Shown here: piece by piece, positions 17,679 to 26,091 of the stretch
Layout of the letters: every line of letters begins with the position of its first letter
Position numbering within the stretch: the first letter of the stretch is position 1
From: Alphaproteobacteria bacterium
GTDB lineage: Bacteria; Pseudomonadota; Alphaproteobacteria; CACIAM-22H2
Assembly: GCA_016124335.1 (NCBI GenBank)
Contig: WGNX01000005.1
Coordinates: 347,524-411,523, forward strand
Direction: 5' to 3'
DNA: 64,000 nt
The notes under the pieces: model-generated
What the model saw: only the letters and a program-made list of their open reading frames with translations
What the model was told of the DNA's origin: nothing
The model's database searches: none
Position numbers and translations under genes: made by a program

Positions 17679-18344
17679 CTACTCGCTGGCTTGCCGCAGG
17701 GCCGCCGCTGCCGCGAACGGCGTGATTGTCAGGGCGAAAACGCCGAACCCTGCCAGCAGGAAAAGATGGGGTCGCGGCGAGAGCCCGGCGATCTGGGCCT
17801 CGACCGCTGCGACGGCGAAAATCAGCACCGGGATGTAGAGCGGCAGGACGATCAGGGCGAGCAGCGCGCCGCCCTTGCGCGCGCCCACCGACAGGGCAGC
17901 CCCGATCGCGCCGAATAGCGAGAGGCTTGGCGTGCCCAGCAGCAAGGTGAGCAGCAGCGTCGCGTATCCCTGGGCAGGAAGCTGGAGCATGGTCGCGACG
18001 ATCGGCGAGACGACGATCAGCGGCAATGCGGTCGTCAGCCATTGCGCGAGGCACTTGGCGAGCACCAGCAGTTCGAGCGATGCGGGGGCGAGCACGAGTT
18101 GGTCGAGGCTGCCGTCGTCGGCCTCCGACTGGAACAGCCGGTCGAGCGAGATGAGGCAGGCAAGCAGCGCCACGACCCAGACGATGCCCGTCGCCACGCG
18201 CGCCAGCGCCTGTGGCTCCGGCCCGATGCCGAACGCGAAAAGCGTGGCCGCGATGACGAAGAAGGCAAGGATCGTCAGCGTTTCCGCCGGCGTGCGTAGC
18301 GCCAGGCGCAGGTCGCGCACGACTAGGGCAAGGGCCGCGTTCAC
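17679..18344 (-). CDS. ccmB: Haem exporter subunit CcmB
   Basis: CcmB is the membrane permease partner of the CcmA ATPase in the complex that releases holo-CcmE. The 221-residue product has six hydrophobic segments and the family stretch GIVWVVALLACLISLDRLFQSEADDGSLDQL, followed by LLVLAKCLAQWLTTALPLIVVSP. The GTG start overlaps the ccmA stop by 4 nt (GTGA). It is the second gene of the operon. Confidence 0.94.
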   Translation of the reverse strand: MNAALALVVRDLRLALRTPAETLTILAFFVIAATLFAFGIGPEPQALARVATGIVWVVALLACLISLDRLFQSEADDGSLDQLVLAPASLELLVLAKCLAQWLTTALPLIVVSPIVATMLQLPAQGYATLLLTLLLGTPSLSLFGAIGAALSVGARKGGALLALIVLPLYIPVLIFAVAAVEAQIAGLSPRPHLFLLAGFGVFALTITPFAAAAALRQASE

Positions 18345-18970
18345 GCCGCCCCCAGCGTCAGCGTGCGGGCCGAAGCGCCCGCGAATTCGAGGTGCGTGGC
18401 CGCCACGACGACGCCGCCTGCCGCCCGGTGCCGCGCCACGGCGCGCGCCAGCGCGTCGACGGATGGCGCGTCGAGCCCGTTCGTCGGCTCGTCGAGCAGC
18501 CAGAGTGGCGCCGGTGCGGCAAGCAGGCGCGCAAGTGCGGCGCGCCGACGCTGGCCCTGGCTCAGGAAACGCGCGGGCGTATCGGCAAGCGCGGCAAGCC
18601 CGAAGGCATCGAGCGCCGCCGCGACGTTTGTGCCCGATGCGCCGCGAAGGGCGGCATGGAAGTGCAGATGCTCGGCAAGCGTCAGCGTGGGTTTCAGCGC
18701 ATCGGTGTGGGCGATGAAGGCAAGCCTGGCGCGGTGTGCGGCCGGATCTTCGCCGATCGCCTCGCCGTCCCAATCGAGCGTGCCTGCGGCCGGCGCAAGC
18801 AGGCCCGCAAGGACGCGCAGCAGGCTTGATTTGCCGGCACCGTTGGCACCGCGCAGCACGAGCAGGTCGCCGGGCGTGGCCCGGAGATCGAGTGCCTGAA
18901 AGACGGTGCGCCCGCCACGCCGGCAGGCAAGCGCGCGCCCTTTAAGGCCGGCGGTCGGGTTCGAATCCAT
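18341..18970 (-). CDS. ccmA: Haem exporter ATP-binding protein CcmA
   Basis: CcmA hydrolyses ATP to free holo-CcmE from CcmC/D. The 209-residue ABC subunit has Walker A GANGAGKSSLL near residue 41, the signature LSQGQRRRAALARLL, and Walker B LWLLDEPTNGLDAPS. The H-loop reads AATHLE. The ATG at 18970 is the last sensible start before the ABC domain. No Shine-Dalgarno sequence is visible in the 17 nt before it, and a terminator-like hairpin with a U tract lies immediately upstream. This is the first gene of ccmABCDEFGHI. Confidence 0.94.
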   Translation of the reverse strand: MDSNPTAGLKGRALACRRGGRTVFQALDLRATPGDLLVLRGANGAGKSSLLRVLAGLLAPAAGTLDWDGEAIGEDPAAHRARLAFIAHTDALKPTLTLAEHLHFHAALRGASGTNVAAALDAFGLAALADTPARFLSQGQRRRAALARLLAAPAPLWLLDEPTNGLDAPSVDALARAVARHRAAGGVVVAATHLEFAGASARTLTLGAA

Positions 18971-19388
18971 CGGGCGGAGATTAGCGGAAAAAAAGAGGCG
19001 GATATGGACCGTACATCCGGGTCCATACCCGCCCTCGCGCAAAGTTCCCGACCAGGGCTGGAGTCCGGGGAGCCCTTGGCTGGGTGGGGTCTTCGGCAAA
19101 AATTGCGTGCGCGTTCGCGGTCAGTCTGCCGAGGATCCAATTCAACGGGTCGGCGACGGCTTTATTCGGGCCGGTTTGTGGCAGAAGCGTGAATTCTCGC
19201 CTTTTGCCCAATTCGTCAAATTCCACGGCAAGTTATGCATATCGATACATTAATCGGAAAACATTAATGCACCCACTGCATGGCTCGTGTGTGTGCAGCG
19301 CAGCGAAATATTCAGAATTTGGTCACTTTTCAGAGCGATAGTCCTCCCATCGGACGCCGGACATGACCGGTGCCGTTTGGAGAAAAAA
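18971..19388. other. 418 bp non-coding region between ccmA and a small ORF
   Basis: This gap holds the ccmA leader hairpin (18988-19033). It also holds an AT-rich stretch (about 19235-19270) with two copies of ACATTAAT at 19247-19254 and 19261-19268, the palindromes ATGCAT, ATCGAT and CATTAATG, and the ribosome binding site of the ORF at 19389. An open minus-strand frame (81 codons, GTG start at 19226) crosses the terminator and looks non-coding. A minus-strand leader or small RNA of roughly 200 nt ending at 18988 is possible but unproven. Confidence 0.5.
18988..19033 (-). terminator. Intrinsic terminator / attenuator in ccmA leader
   Basis: Reading the minus strand, the arms 19033-19020 and 19010-18997 form a 14 bp stem (one G-U pair) around a 9 nt loop, followed almost at once by seven consecutive T residues at 18994-18988. 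The ccmA ATG is only 17 nt further on, so no promoter can fit between. Any ccm transcript starting upstream must read through it, which suggests attenuation. Alternatively it ends a small RNA made from the intergenic region. Confidence 0.7.
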
Positions 19389-19517
19389 ATGCTCGCGTTC
19401 GTAGCCTTGGCCGCCATTCCCGCCGTTATCGCCGTTCTCGCGATGGCGCACGATGTCGTCGACGAGTCGTTCGTCGTGACGCATCCGGCCCTGATGGCGG
19501 CGGCCGCCGGCCGCTAA
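19389..19517 (+). CDS. Small hydrophobic protein, 42 residues
   Basis: The short frame starts at an ATG placed 6 nt after a clear GGAG Shine-Dalgarno sequence and encodes MLAFVALAAIPAVIAVLAM followed by a short polar tail ending AALMAAAAGR-like in character. Residues 2-19 would form one membrane span. I know no family for it. The strong ribosome binding site and AT-rich upstream region favour a real small membrane protein, but codon evidence is slight in so short a gene. It converges with the PaaK-like ligase gene. Confidence 0.4.
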   Translation: MLAFVALAAIPAVIAVLAMAHDVVDESFVVTHPALMAAAAGR

Positions 19518-19552
19518 CGCGGCGTTCGCGCCCGCGTTCAGGGCGCGCGCTC

Positions 19553-20797
19553 TCAGTCGTATTTCCGCACGTCCTCGATCACCTTGCCGTCGTTCGGCAA
19601 GGTGCCAGGGGCGGCGAATTCGACGGCCCCTTTCAGCTTCGTCGTCGCCTGCAGGCTTTCGGCCAATTTCGCCGCCAGACCTGCATCGGATGCCGCCTCG
19701 ACCTTCAGGGTCATCGTGTCGCTGTCGCCCTCGCGCGACACGACGAGGCGGAACTTCGCGATCTTGTGACGCGCCACCGCCTCGGCGACCTGGCCGGGAT
19801 GGACGAACATGCCCTTGACCTTCGTGGTCTGGTCGGCGCGGCCCATCCAGCCGCGCAGCCGGCGGTTCGTGCGCCCGCATGAACTCGTACCCGGCACGAA
19901 CATCGACAGATCGCCGGTGCCGAAGCGGATCAGCGGATAGTCGGGATTGAGCGTCGAGACGACGACCTCGCCCACTTCGCCGTCGGCAAGCGCTTCGCCC
20001 GTTCCCGGGCGGACGATTTCCACGACCAGCCATTCGTCGAGGATCAGGCCCTCGTCGGGCACGCTCTCGTAGCCGATGAGGCCGAGATCGGCCGACGCAT
20101 AGCACTGGCGCAGTTCGATTCCCTTTGCGGCCATCTCGCCGCGCAGCGCCTTGGGCACCGCCTCGCCCGAGACGAGCGCGCGCTTGAGGCTCGACACGTC
20201 CGCACCCAGTTCGGCGGCCTTCTCGACGATGATCTTCAGGAACGACGGCGTGCCCACATAACCGGCGGGGCGCACGTCGGAAATCGCGCGCACCTGCTGT
20301 TCGGTATTACCGGTGCCTGCGGGCACGACCGGGCAGCCGATCGCGTGCGCGCCCATCTCGAGCATCGAGCCTGCCGGCGTCAGGTGGTAGCTGAAGCAGT
20401 TGTGGATCACGTCGCCGCGACGGAATCCGGCCGCCCACAATGCGCGCGCCAGCCGCCAATAGTCCTGCCGCATCGCCTCGGGATCGTAGATCGGGCCGGG
20501 CGACATGAAGATGCGCCCCAGATGCGCGGTCTTGACTGCCGTCATCCCGCCAAACGGGTCGCGCTTGGCGACACGCTTCTTCTGCAACTCGATGAGATCG
20601 CCCTTGCGCACGACGGGAAGCGTCGCAAGCGCGGCGCGGTCGACGATGCGCGCGGGCTCGAAATCCTTCAGGGCTTCGGCGAAGTAGGGAGCGTTGGTCT
20701 TCGCGTTCTCGATCTGGTTGCGCAGTTCGGCGAACTGCCGCTCCTCGCGCAGGGACGGGTCGCGCGTCTCGAGATCGTCGAAAAACTCCATCGCCAT
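19553..20797 (-). CDS. Phenylacetate-CoA ligase (PaaK)-like AMP-forming ligase
   Basis: The 414-residue product resembles the PaaK branch of adenylate-forming enzymes, which convert an aryl or organic acid to its CoA thioester with ATP. It has the PaaK-like N-terminal helix (LRNQIENAKTNAPYFAEALKDF), SPGPIYDPEAMRQDYWR, the CPVVPAGTGNTEQQVRAISDVRP region, CYASADLGLIGYE in place of the usual YG.TE motif, and a C-terminal GRADQTTKVKGMFVHPGQV hinge. The substrate-binding serine-rich loop is modified relative to PaaK. It is the last gene downstream of livF in a branched-chain-type ABC transporter cluster, which suggests activation of an imported acid. Confidence 0.8.
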   Translation of the reverse strand: MAMEFFDDLETRDPSLREERQFAELRNQIENAKTNAPYFAEALKDFEPARIVDRAALATLPVVRKGDLIELQKKRVAKRDPFGGMTAVKTAHLGRIFMSPGPIYDPEAMRQDYWRLARALWAAGFRRGDVIHNCFSYHLTPAGSMLEMGAHAIGCPVVPAGTGNTEQQVRAISDVRPAGYVGTPSFLKIIVEKAAELGADVSSLKRALVSGEAVPKALRGEMAAKGIELRQCYASADLGLIGYESVPDEGLILDEWLVVEIVRPGTGEALADGEVGEVVVSTLNPDYPLIRFGTGDLSMFVPGTSSCGRTNRRLRGWMGRADQTTKVKGMFVHPGQVAEAVARHKIAKFRLVVSREGDSDTMTLKVEAASDAGLAAKLAESLQATTKLKGAVEFAAPGTLPNDGKVIEDVRKYD

Positions 20798-20870
20798 TTC
20801 AGATTTGCCCCCGCAGGTCGAATCGAACCGGTGCCAGACTCGCCCGGCCGCGGCGTGCCGATCAAGCGTC

Positions 20871-21722
20871 TTAAGCCAGCCAGCGCTTGCGGCGCTTGTA
20901 ATGCTTGATGTCGCGGAACGATTTGCGCCCGCCGGCGGCGATGCCGAGATAGAATTCCTTCACGTCCTCGTTGCCGCGCAGCGTCTCGGCCGAGCCGTCG
21001 AGCACGACGCGGCCGTTCTCGAGGATGTAGCCGTAGTGCGCGTGGCGCAGCGCGATCGAGGTGTTCTGTTCGGCCAGCAGGAACGAGACGCCCTGCTCGC
21101 GGTTGAGCTTCACGACGATCTCGAAGATTTCCTCGACCAGCTGCGGGGCGAGGCCCATCGACGGTTCATCGAGAAGGATCATGTCCGGCTTGCTCATCAG
21201 CGCGCGGCCGATCGCGGTCATCTGCTGTTCGCCGCCCGACGTGTAGCCCGCCTGCGAGCGGCGGCGTTCCTTGAGGCGCGGGAAATAGCCGTAGACGAGT
21301 TCGAGGTCGCGCTGGATCGCGGCGCGCCCCTCGGTGCGCGTATAGGCACCCGTCATCAGATTCTCTTCGACGGTGAGATGGCCGAAGCAGTGGCGGCCCT
21401 CCATCACCTGGATCACGCCGCGCTTGACGAGATCGTTGGGCGTCAACCCGTCGATGCGGCTGCCCTTGTATTCGATCGTGCCCTTGGTCACGTCGCCGCG
21501 TTCGGCGCGCAGCAGGTTCGAGATGGCCTTGAGCGTGGTCGACTTGCCGGCACCGTTGGCGCCGAGCAGCGCCACGATGCCGCCCTTGGGCACCTCGAGG
21601 CTCACGCCCTTCAGCACGAGGATGACGTGATCGTAGATCACCTCGATGTTGTTGACCGCCAGCAGCGGCTTCTCGCGCGGCGTCTTCAGCTTGGTTTCGA
21701 GTTCGGCGGCTTCGGTCGTCAT
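20871..21722 (-). CDS. livF: Branched-chain-type ABC transporter ATP-binding protein LivF
   Basis: LivF is one of the two ATPases of a HAAT-family importer for amino acids, amides or aromatic acids. The 283-residue subunit has Walker A LLGANGAGKST at about residues 52-62, a Q-loop with VIQVMEGRHCF, signature TSGGEQQM and Walker B MILLDEPSMGLAPQ. The C-terminal extension (GRKSFRDIKHYKRRKRWL) is basic and longer than in E. coli LivF. The ATG at 21722 follows an intrinsic terminator by only about 15 nt and has no obvious Shine-Dalgarno sequence, so its expression depends on read-through from the binding-protein gene. Confidence 0.92.
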   Translation of the reverse strand: MTTEAAELETKLKTPREKPLLAVNNIEVIYDHVILVLKGVSLEVPKGGIVALLGANGAGKSTTLKAISNLLRAERGDVTKGTIEYKGSRIDGLTPNDLVKRGVIQVMEGRHCFGHLTVEENLMTGAYTRTEGRAAIQRDLELVYGYFPRLKERRRSQAGYTSGGEQQMTAIGRALMSKPDMILLDEPSMGLAPQLVEEIFEIVVKLNREQGVSFLLAEQNTSIALRHAHYGYILENGRVVLDGSAETLRGNEDVKEFYLGIAAGGRKSFRDIKHYKRRKRWLA

Positions 21723-21737
21723 GTCGCGGCTGTCCGG

Positions 21738-21773
21738 AAAATAAAAAGGGGCGGACCGTTTCCGGCCCGCCCC
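21738..21773 (-). terminator. Intrinsic terminator between binding protein and livF
   Basis: On the minus strand a 10 bp GC-rich stem (21773-21764 with 21757-21748, one G-U pair) and a 6 nt loop are followed by TTTTTATTTT at 21747-21738. The hairpin lies 36 nt after the binding-protein stop and about 15 nt before the livF ATG. It would lower livF and the PaaK-like gene relative to the binding protein. Confidence 0.8.
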
Positions 21774-21808
21774 GTCAGGCTAGAATCCCTGGACCACTTG
21801 CGGGTCCT

Positions 21809-23140
21809 TCAGGATTGGTTCGCGCAGTCGCGCGGCTTGATGTTCTTCTCCTTGGCGTACTGGGCGGAACCCGCCTCGTACATCTCGCGCAGCATCTTGC
21901 GGTTGGGCTCGATCCAGTCGGAGACCCAGTTCCACTTCTTGCCGTCCCACTGCTGGATGCGCACGACGCCGCCGCCTTCGTGGTCGGCGCACGACGTCTT
22001 GAGCGGCGGCATGAAGCCCTCGAAGCCCATCGCGGCGAGCCGCTGCGGGTTCAGGTTCAGGTTTTCGAAGCCCCAGCGGACCTGCTCGCCCGTCATCGGC
22101 TTGTTGCCGTAGCGCTCCTGCGCGGTGCGCACGGCTTCGACCACCATCGCGGCGTTGATCGCCCCGCGGTTGTAGAGGACCGTGCCGACATGACGCGCTT
22201 CGCCCGTTCCCTGGCCGGGCTTCAGCACGTTCGCTTCGATGTCTCGCATGAACTTGTAGTCTTTGCCCGTGCCGTGGAAGTTCGCGGCCATGTAGCCCTT
22301 GGCCGCATCGCCGGGCGGCGTCACGTCCTGTTCGGAACCGGCCCACCACACGCCGATGAACTTGTCGCGCGGGAAGCCCACGGCCGCCGCCTCGGTAATC
22401 GCGGTCGGGTTCATGACGCCCCAGCCCCACATGATCACGTAGTTCGGGCGGATCTGGCGGCCGATACGCAGCCAGATCGCCTTCTGCTCGACGCCGGGGT
22501 TCGGCACCGGGAACTCCGACAGGTCGAAGCCCAGTTCCTTCGACAGGCGCTGGATCACCGGCAGCGGTTCCTTGCCGAACGCGCTGTCGTGATAGATGTA
22601 CGAGATCTTCTTGCCCTTGAGCGAGCCGCCTTCCTTCGACTTGATGAACTGCACGATGGCGTCCATCTGCGAATAGTAAGTGGCGGGCAGCGTGAACATC
22701 CACGGGAAGACACGGCCGTCCGAACCGTCCGACCGGCCGTAGCCCGACGTCAGCAGCGGGATCTTGTCCTGCGCGGTGCGTTCGATCAGCGCGTAGGTGA
22801 TGCCCGTGGACAGCGGCACGATCGCGGTGGCACCCGTCGGGCCCTTGGCCTTCAGGCGCTCGTAGCATTCGACGCCGCGGTCGGTGTTGTACGCGGTCTC
22901 GCACTCTTCATACGTGATCTTCACGCCGTTGATGCCGCCGTCGCGCGCGTTGATCATCTTGAGATAGTCGAGATAGCCGTCGGCGAACGGCGTGCCGTTC
23001 GGCCCGAACGGACCGGTGCGGTAGGAAAGCGACGGAATGAACTGCTCGTTGGCCTGCGCGAGGGCCGGAGCCGGAAGCGCGAGGGGTGCTGCGAGGATCG
23101 CTGCACCGAGCAGAGCGGACCCAAAGCGGTAGAGGCTCAT
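21809..23140 (-). CDS. Branched-chain-type ABC transporter substrate-binding protein
   Basis: This periplasmic binding protein of the LivK/HAAT type is 443 residues long. It has a signal peptide (MSLYRFGSALLGAAILAAPLALPAPALA) and the type I periplasmic fold opening with FIPSLSYRTGPFGPNGTPFADGY. VKITYEECETAYNTDRGVECYERL and an IPLLTSGYGRSDGSDGRVFPW ligand region follow. The start at 23140 has a GGGAG ribosome binding site; an in-frame ATG 24 nt upstream does not. Together with the adjacent acyl-CoA ligases, this suggests an organic or aromatic acid ligand rather than leucine, but that is inference. Confidence 0.9.
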   Translation of the reverse strand: MSLYRFGSALLGAAILAAPLALPAPALAQANEQFIPSLSYRTGPFGPNGTPFADGYLDYLKMINARDGGINGVKITYEECETAYNTDRGVECYERLKAKGPTGATAIVPLSTGITYALIERTAQDKIPLLTSGYGRSDGSDGRVFPWMFTLPATYYSQMDAIVQFIKSKEGGSLKGKKISYIYHDSAFGKEPLPVIQRLSKELGFDLSEFPVPNPGVEQKAIWLRIGRQIRPNYVIMWGWGVMNPTAITEAAAVGFPRDKFIGVWWAGSEQDVTPPGDAAKGYMAANFHGTGKDYKFMRDIEANVLKPGQGTGEARHVGTVLYNRGAINAAMVVEAVRTAQERYGNKPMTGEQVRWGFENLNLNPQRLAAMGFEGFMPPLKTSCADHEGGGVVRIQQWDGKKWNWVSDWIEPNRKMLREMYEAGSAQYAKEKNIKPRDCANQS

Positions 23141-23265
23141 CGGGCGTTCTCCCTGTTCAGACATGTGATTGCCGGGGATTGTCCCGGCCGATCGTTAACC
23201 GACCTTGGGGCGAACCTTACGACAGCCCGGGGCCGCCCGCCAGCCGGTTTCGGAAGGCCACCGCC

Positions 23266-24342
23266 TCAATGCGGAAACGGCCAAAGTCGCAGTTTTTCCT
23301 TGCCGATCTGCCAGAGCCGGGCAAGCCCGTGCGGTTCCACGACAAGGAAGAAGATGATGAGCGAGCCGAAAGTCATCAGCTCGAGATGCGCGATGGTCGA
23401 GGTCGACAGCGGCGTGCCCAGCGCCGTGGGCCCCGCGTTCAGCAGGATCGGCAGCATCACGATGAAGGCCGCACCCATGAACGAGCCCAGGATCGAGCCC
23501 AGCCCCCCGATGATGATCATGAACAGGATCTGGAACGAGCGGTTGATGTCGAAGGCAAGCGCCTCGACCGAGCTTGTGTAGATGAAGGCCCACAGCGCGC
23601 CCGCCACGCCGCAATAGAAAGACGACACCGCGAAGGCCAGAAGCTTGGTGTGCAGCGGCCGGATGCCGATGATTTCGGCCGCGATGTCCATGTCGCGGAT
23701 CGCCATCCACGCGCGGCCCACGCGCCCGCGCACGAGGTTCTTGGCCACGAGCGCCAGCAGCGCCACGAACGCGAGGCAGAAGATGTATTTGGCGTGCGAG
23801 GTCGCCTCGATCCCGGTCACGAAAAAACCGAAGACCGCGCGCGGCGGCGCCGAGATGACGCCCGAGGGCGAGTAGTTCACGAACCACGGCACCTTCGTGA
23901 ACAGCCAGATCAGGAAGAACTGCGCGGCAAGCGTGGCGACCGCCAGATAGAAGCCCTTGATGCGCAGGCTCGGCAGGCCGAACACCACGCCCACCAGTGC
24001 CGCAGCGCCGCCGGCCAGCAAAAACACGAACACGATGTTGAGATCGGGGAAGGCGGTGGCGATCTTGTAGGCCGCGAAGGCCCCGCATGCCATGAAACCG
24101 CCTGTGCCAAGGCTGAGCTGGCCGCAATAGCCGGTCAGGATGTTGAGGCCAAGGGCCGCGACCGAGAACACGAGGAACGGGATCAGGATCGTCGTCAGGA
24201 AATAGTCGGAAGCGAACATCGGCGCGCCGACAAAGGCGACCAGCAGCAGGATCGCCAGCGCGATCCGGTCCTGCAGGATCGGGAAGATCGCCTGATCGGT
24301 GGCGTAGCTCGTCTTGAACTGGCCGGATTCGCGATAGATCAC
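23266..24342 (-). CDS. livM: Branched-chain-type ABC transporter permease LivM
   Basis: LivM is one of the two permeases of the importer. The 358-residue protein has about nine hydrophobic segments and the family motifs GLNILTGYCGQLSLGTGGFMACGAF near the front, SLRIKGFYLAVATLA in the middle, and RAWMAIRDMDIAAEIIGI, the coupling helix contacting the ATPases. FIIIGGLGSILGS-like sequence (MIIIGGLGSILGSFMGAAF) follows. It starts 4 bp after the livH stop. A gap of about 125 bp separates it from the binding-protein gene and may hold an additional promoter. Confidence 0.93.
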   Translation of the reverse strand: MIYRESGQFKTSYATDQAIFPILQDRIALAILLLVAFVGAPMFASDYFLTTILIPFLVFSVAALGLNILTGYCGQLSLGTGGFMACGAFAAYKIATAFPDLNIVFVFLLAGGAAALVGVVFGLPSLRIKGFYLAVATLAAQFFLIWLFTKVPWFVNYSPSGVISAPPRAVFGFFVTGIEATSHAKYIFCLAFVALLALVAKNLVRGRVGRAWMAIRDMDIAAEIIGIRPLHTKLLAFAVSSFYCGVAGALWAFIYTSSVEALAFDINRSFQILFMIIIGGLGSILGSFMGAAFIVMLPILLNAGPTALGTPLSTSTIAHLELMTFGSLIIFFLVVEPHGLARLWQIGKEKLRLWPFPH

Positions 24343-24346
24343 GTCG

Positions 24347-25282
24347 CTACACTCTCTCGATGATGCGTTCGCCGAACAGGCCCTGCGGGCGGAACATCAG
24401 GAAGAACAGCGCCAGGATATACGCGAACCAGTCCTCGATCCCGCCGCCGATCTTCTCCGCCCAGAACACTTCGGCGACCTTTTCGCCCACGCCGATGATG
24501 AGGCCGCCGATGATCGCCCCCGGGATCGACGTGAAGCCGCCGAGGATCAGGACCGGCAGCGCCTTCAGTGCGACCAGCGCGAGCGAGAACTGCACGCCCA
24601 GCTTCGAGCCCCACATGATGCCGGCCACCAGCGCCACGATGCCGGCCACCGACCACACGATGACCCAGATCGTCTGCAGCGGGATGCCGACGGACTGCGC
24701 GGCCTGATGGTCGTCGGCGACCGCGCGCAGCGCGCGGCCGATGCGGGTCGACTGGAAGAAGAAGGCGAGCGTGGCCACGAGCGAGCCGGCGACGACCGCC
24801 GCGACGATGTCGAAGGTGTTCACCAGCACGCCGTGGATCTCGATGGGATCCTTCGGAATGCCGATATCGAGGCGTTTGACGTCCTCGCCCCACAGCATCT
24901 GGAAGAAGCCGTCGATGAAGAACGTCACGCCGATCGTCGCCATGAAAAGGATGATCGGCGCCTGATTGACGAGCGGGCGCAGCACGACGCGTTCGATGAC
25001 GAAGGCAAGGGCGACCATCATCGCCAGCGTCAGCAGCATCGCCAGCCATTGCGGCACGCCCAGTTCGGTGAAACCGACGAAGGAAAGCGCGGCACTCAGC
25101 ACCATCGCGCCCTGCGCGAAATTGAAAACGCCCGACGCCTTGAAGATCAGCACGAAACCGAGTGCCACGAGGCTGTACATCACGCCCGTCAGCAGCCCGC
25201 CGACGACGACTTCAACGAAAAACGTGGGATAGGCCCAGATCTCCTTGAGCGGCCCGAACAGGAAATCGAAGATGGCGTCCAT
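24347..25282 (-). CDS. livH: Branched-chain-type ABC transporter permease LivH
   Basis: The 311-residue membrane permease has the LivH landmarks GLLTGVMYSLVALGFVLIFKASGVFNFAQGAM, RIGRALRAVADDHQAAQSVGI (coupling helix) and ALKALPVLILGGFTSIPGAIIGGLIIG. It pairs with LivM to form the channel. The ATG at 25282 gives MDAIFDFLFGPLK; longer frames run into livG. It lies 8 bp behind livG and 4 bp ahead of livM. Confidence 0.93.
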   Translation of the reverse strand: MDAIFDFLFGPLKEIWAYPTFFVEVVVGGLLTGVMYSLVALGFVLIFKASGVFNFAQGAMVLSAALSFVGFTELGVPQWLAMLLTLAMMVALAFVIERVVLRPLVNQAPIILFMATIGVTFFIDGFFQMLWGEDVKRLDIGIPKDPIEIHGVLVNTFDIVAAVVAGSLVATLAFFFQSTRIGRALRAVADDHQAAQSVGIPLQTIWVIVWSVAGIVALVAGIMWGSKLGVQFSLALVALKALPVLILGGFTSIPGAIIGGLIIGVGEKVAEVFWAEKIGGGIEDWFAYILALFFLMFRPQGLFGERIIERV

Positions 25283-25290
25283 TGCCTGCC

Positions 25291-26088
25291 TCACCCGTGC
25301 CCGGTGCCGAGATAGGCGTCGATCACCTTCGGATCGGCCTTGACCGCTTCGGGATCGCCGTCGGCGATCTTGCGGCCGTATTCCAGCACGACCACGCGGT
25401 CGGAGATGTCCATCACCACGCCCATGTCGTGCTCGATTAGCGCGATCGTCGTGCCGAACTGCTCGTTGACGTCGAGGATGAAGCGGCACATGTCCTCTTT
25501 CTCCTCGAGATTCATGCCCGCCATGGGTTCGTCAAGGAGCAGTAGCTCCGGCTCGGCGGCCAGCGCCCGGCCAAGCTCGACGCGCTTCTGCAGGCCGTAG
25601 GGCAGGCGGCCGACGGGAACCTTGCGGATCGCCTGGATCTCGAGGAAGTCGATCACGCGCTCGACGGCTTCGCGGTGCTCGATCTCCTCGCTCTGCGCCG
25701 GGCCCCAATGCAGGCACTGCCAGAAGAAGCCGCGATTCATCTTCAGCATGCGGCCGGTCATGATGTTGTCGAGCGTCGACATGCCGCGGAAAAGCGCGAT
25801 GTTCTGGAACGTCCGGGCGATGCCGTCGCGTGCGGCCTCGTGCGGGCGCATGGCGCCGCGCGCCTTGCCCTTGTAGGTGATGCGGCCTTCGCTGGGCTGG
25901 TAGAAACCGTTGATGCAGTTGAGCATCGACGATTTTCCGGCGCCGTTCGGGCCGATGATCGCGCGGATCTCGCCCTTGCGGATGTCGAACGACACGCCCG
26001 ATAGCGCGCGCACCCCGCCGAACCCGAGACTCACATCCTCGACCTTCAGCAGCGTGTCGCCGATCGGGCGCGGGGCGTCGCGCGACAT
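25291..26088 (-). CDS. livG: Branched-chain-type ABC transporter ATP-binding protein LivG
   Basis: The 265-residue ATPase has Walker A IIGPNGAGKSSM near residue 44, TFQNIALFRGMSTLDNIMTGR as the Q-loop region, and a LivG-type signature (LPYGLQKRVELGRALA). Walker B is LLLLDEPMAGMN and the H-loop IEHDMGVVM. The insert around KMNRGFFWQCLHWGPAQSEE is typical of LivG proteins from Proteobacteria importing aromatic acids. It follows the acyl-CoA ligase gene by 3 bp and is certainly co-transcribed with it. Confidence 0.93.
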   Translation of the reverse strand: MSRDAPRPIGDTLLKVEDVSLGFGGVRALSGVSFDIRKGEIRAIIGPNGAGKSSMLNCINGFYQPSEGRITYKGKARGAMRPHEAARDGIARTFQNIALFRGMSTLDNIMTGRMLKMNRGFFWQCLHWGPAQSEEIEHREAVERVIDFLEIQAIRKVPVGRLPYGLQKRVELGRALAAEPELLLLDEPMAGMNLEEKEDMCRFILDVNEQFGTTIALIEHDMGVVMDISDRVVVLEYGRKIADGDPEAVKADPKVIDAYLGTGHG

Positions 26089-26091
26089 TCG

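Noticed and set aside
18981..19226. Minus-strand 81-codon frame upstream of ccmA
   Set aside because: It runs through the terminator hairpin, has a GTG start without a ribosome binding site and resembles no protein. The region is better read as a leader or small RNA.
19526..19544. GCGCCC/GGGCGC stem between the small ORF and the PaaK-like gene
   Set aside because: The stem is only six base pairs without a T tract on either strand, so a terminator cannot be supported.
20694..22112. Plus-strand frame opposite the PaaK-like, LivF and binding-protein genes
   Set aside because: It spans three real genes and the terminator between two of them, and contains no family motif.
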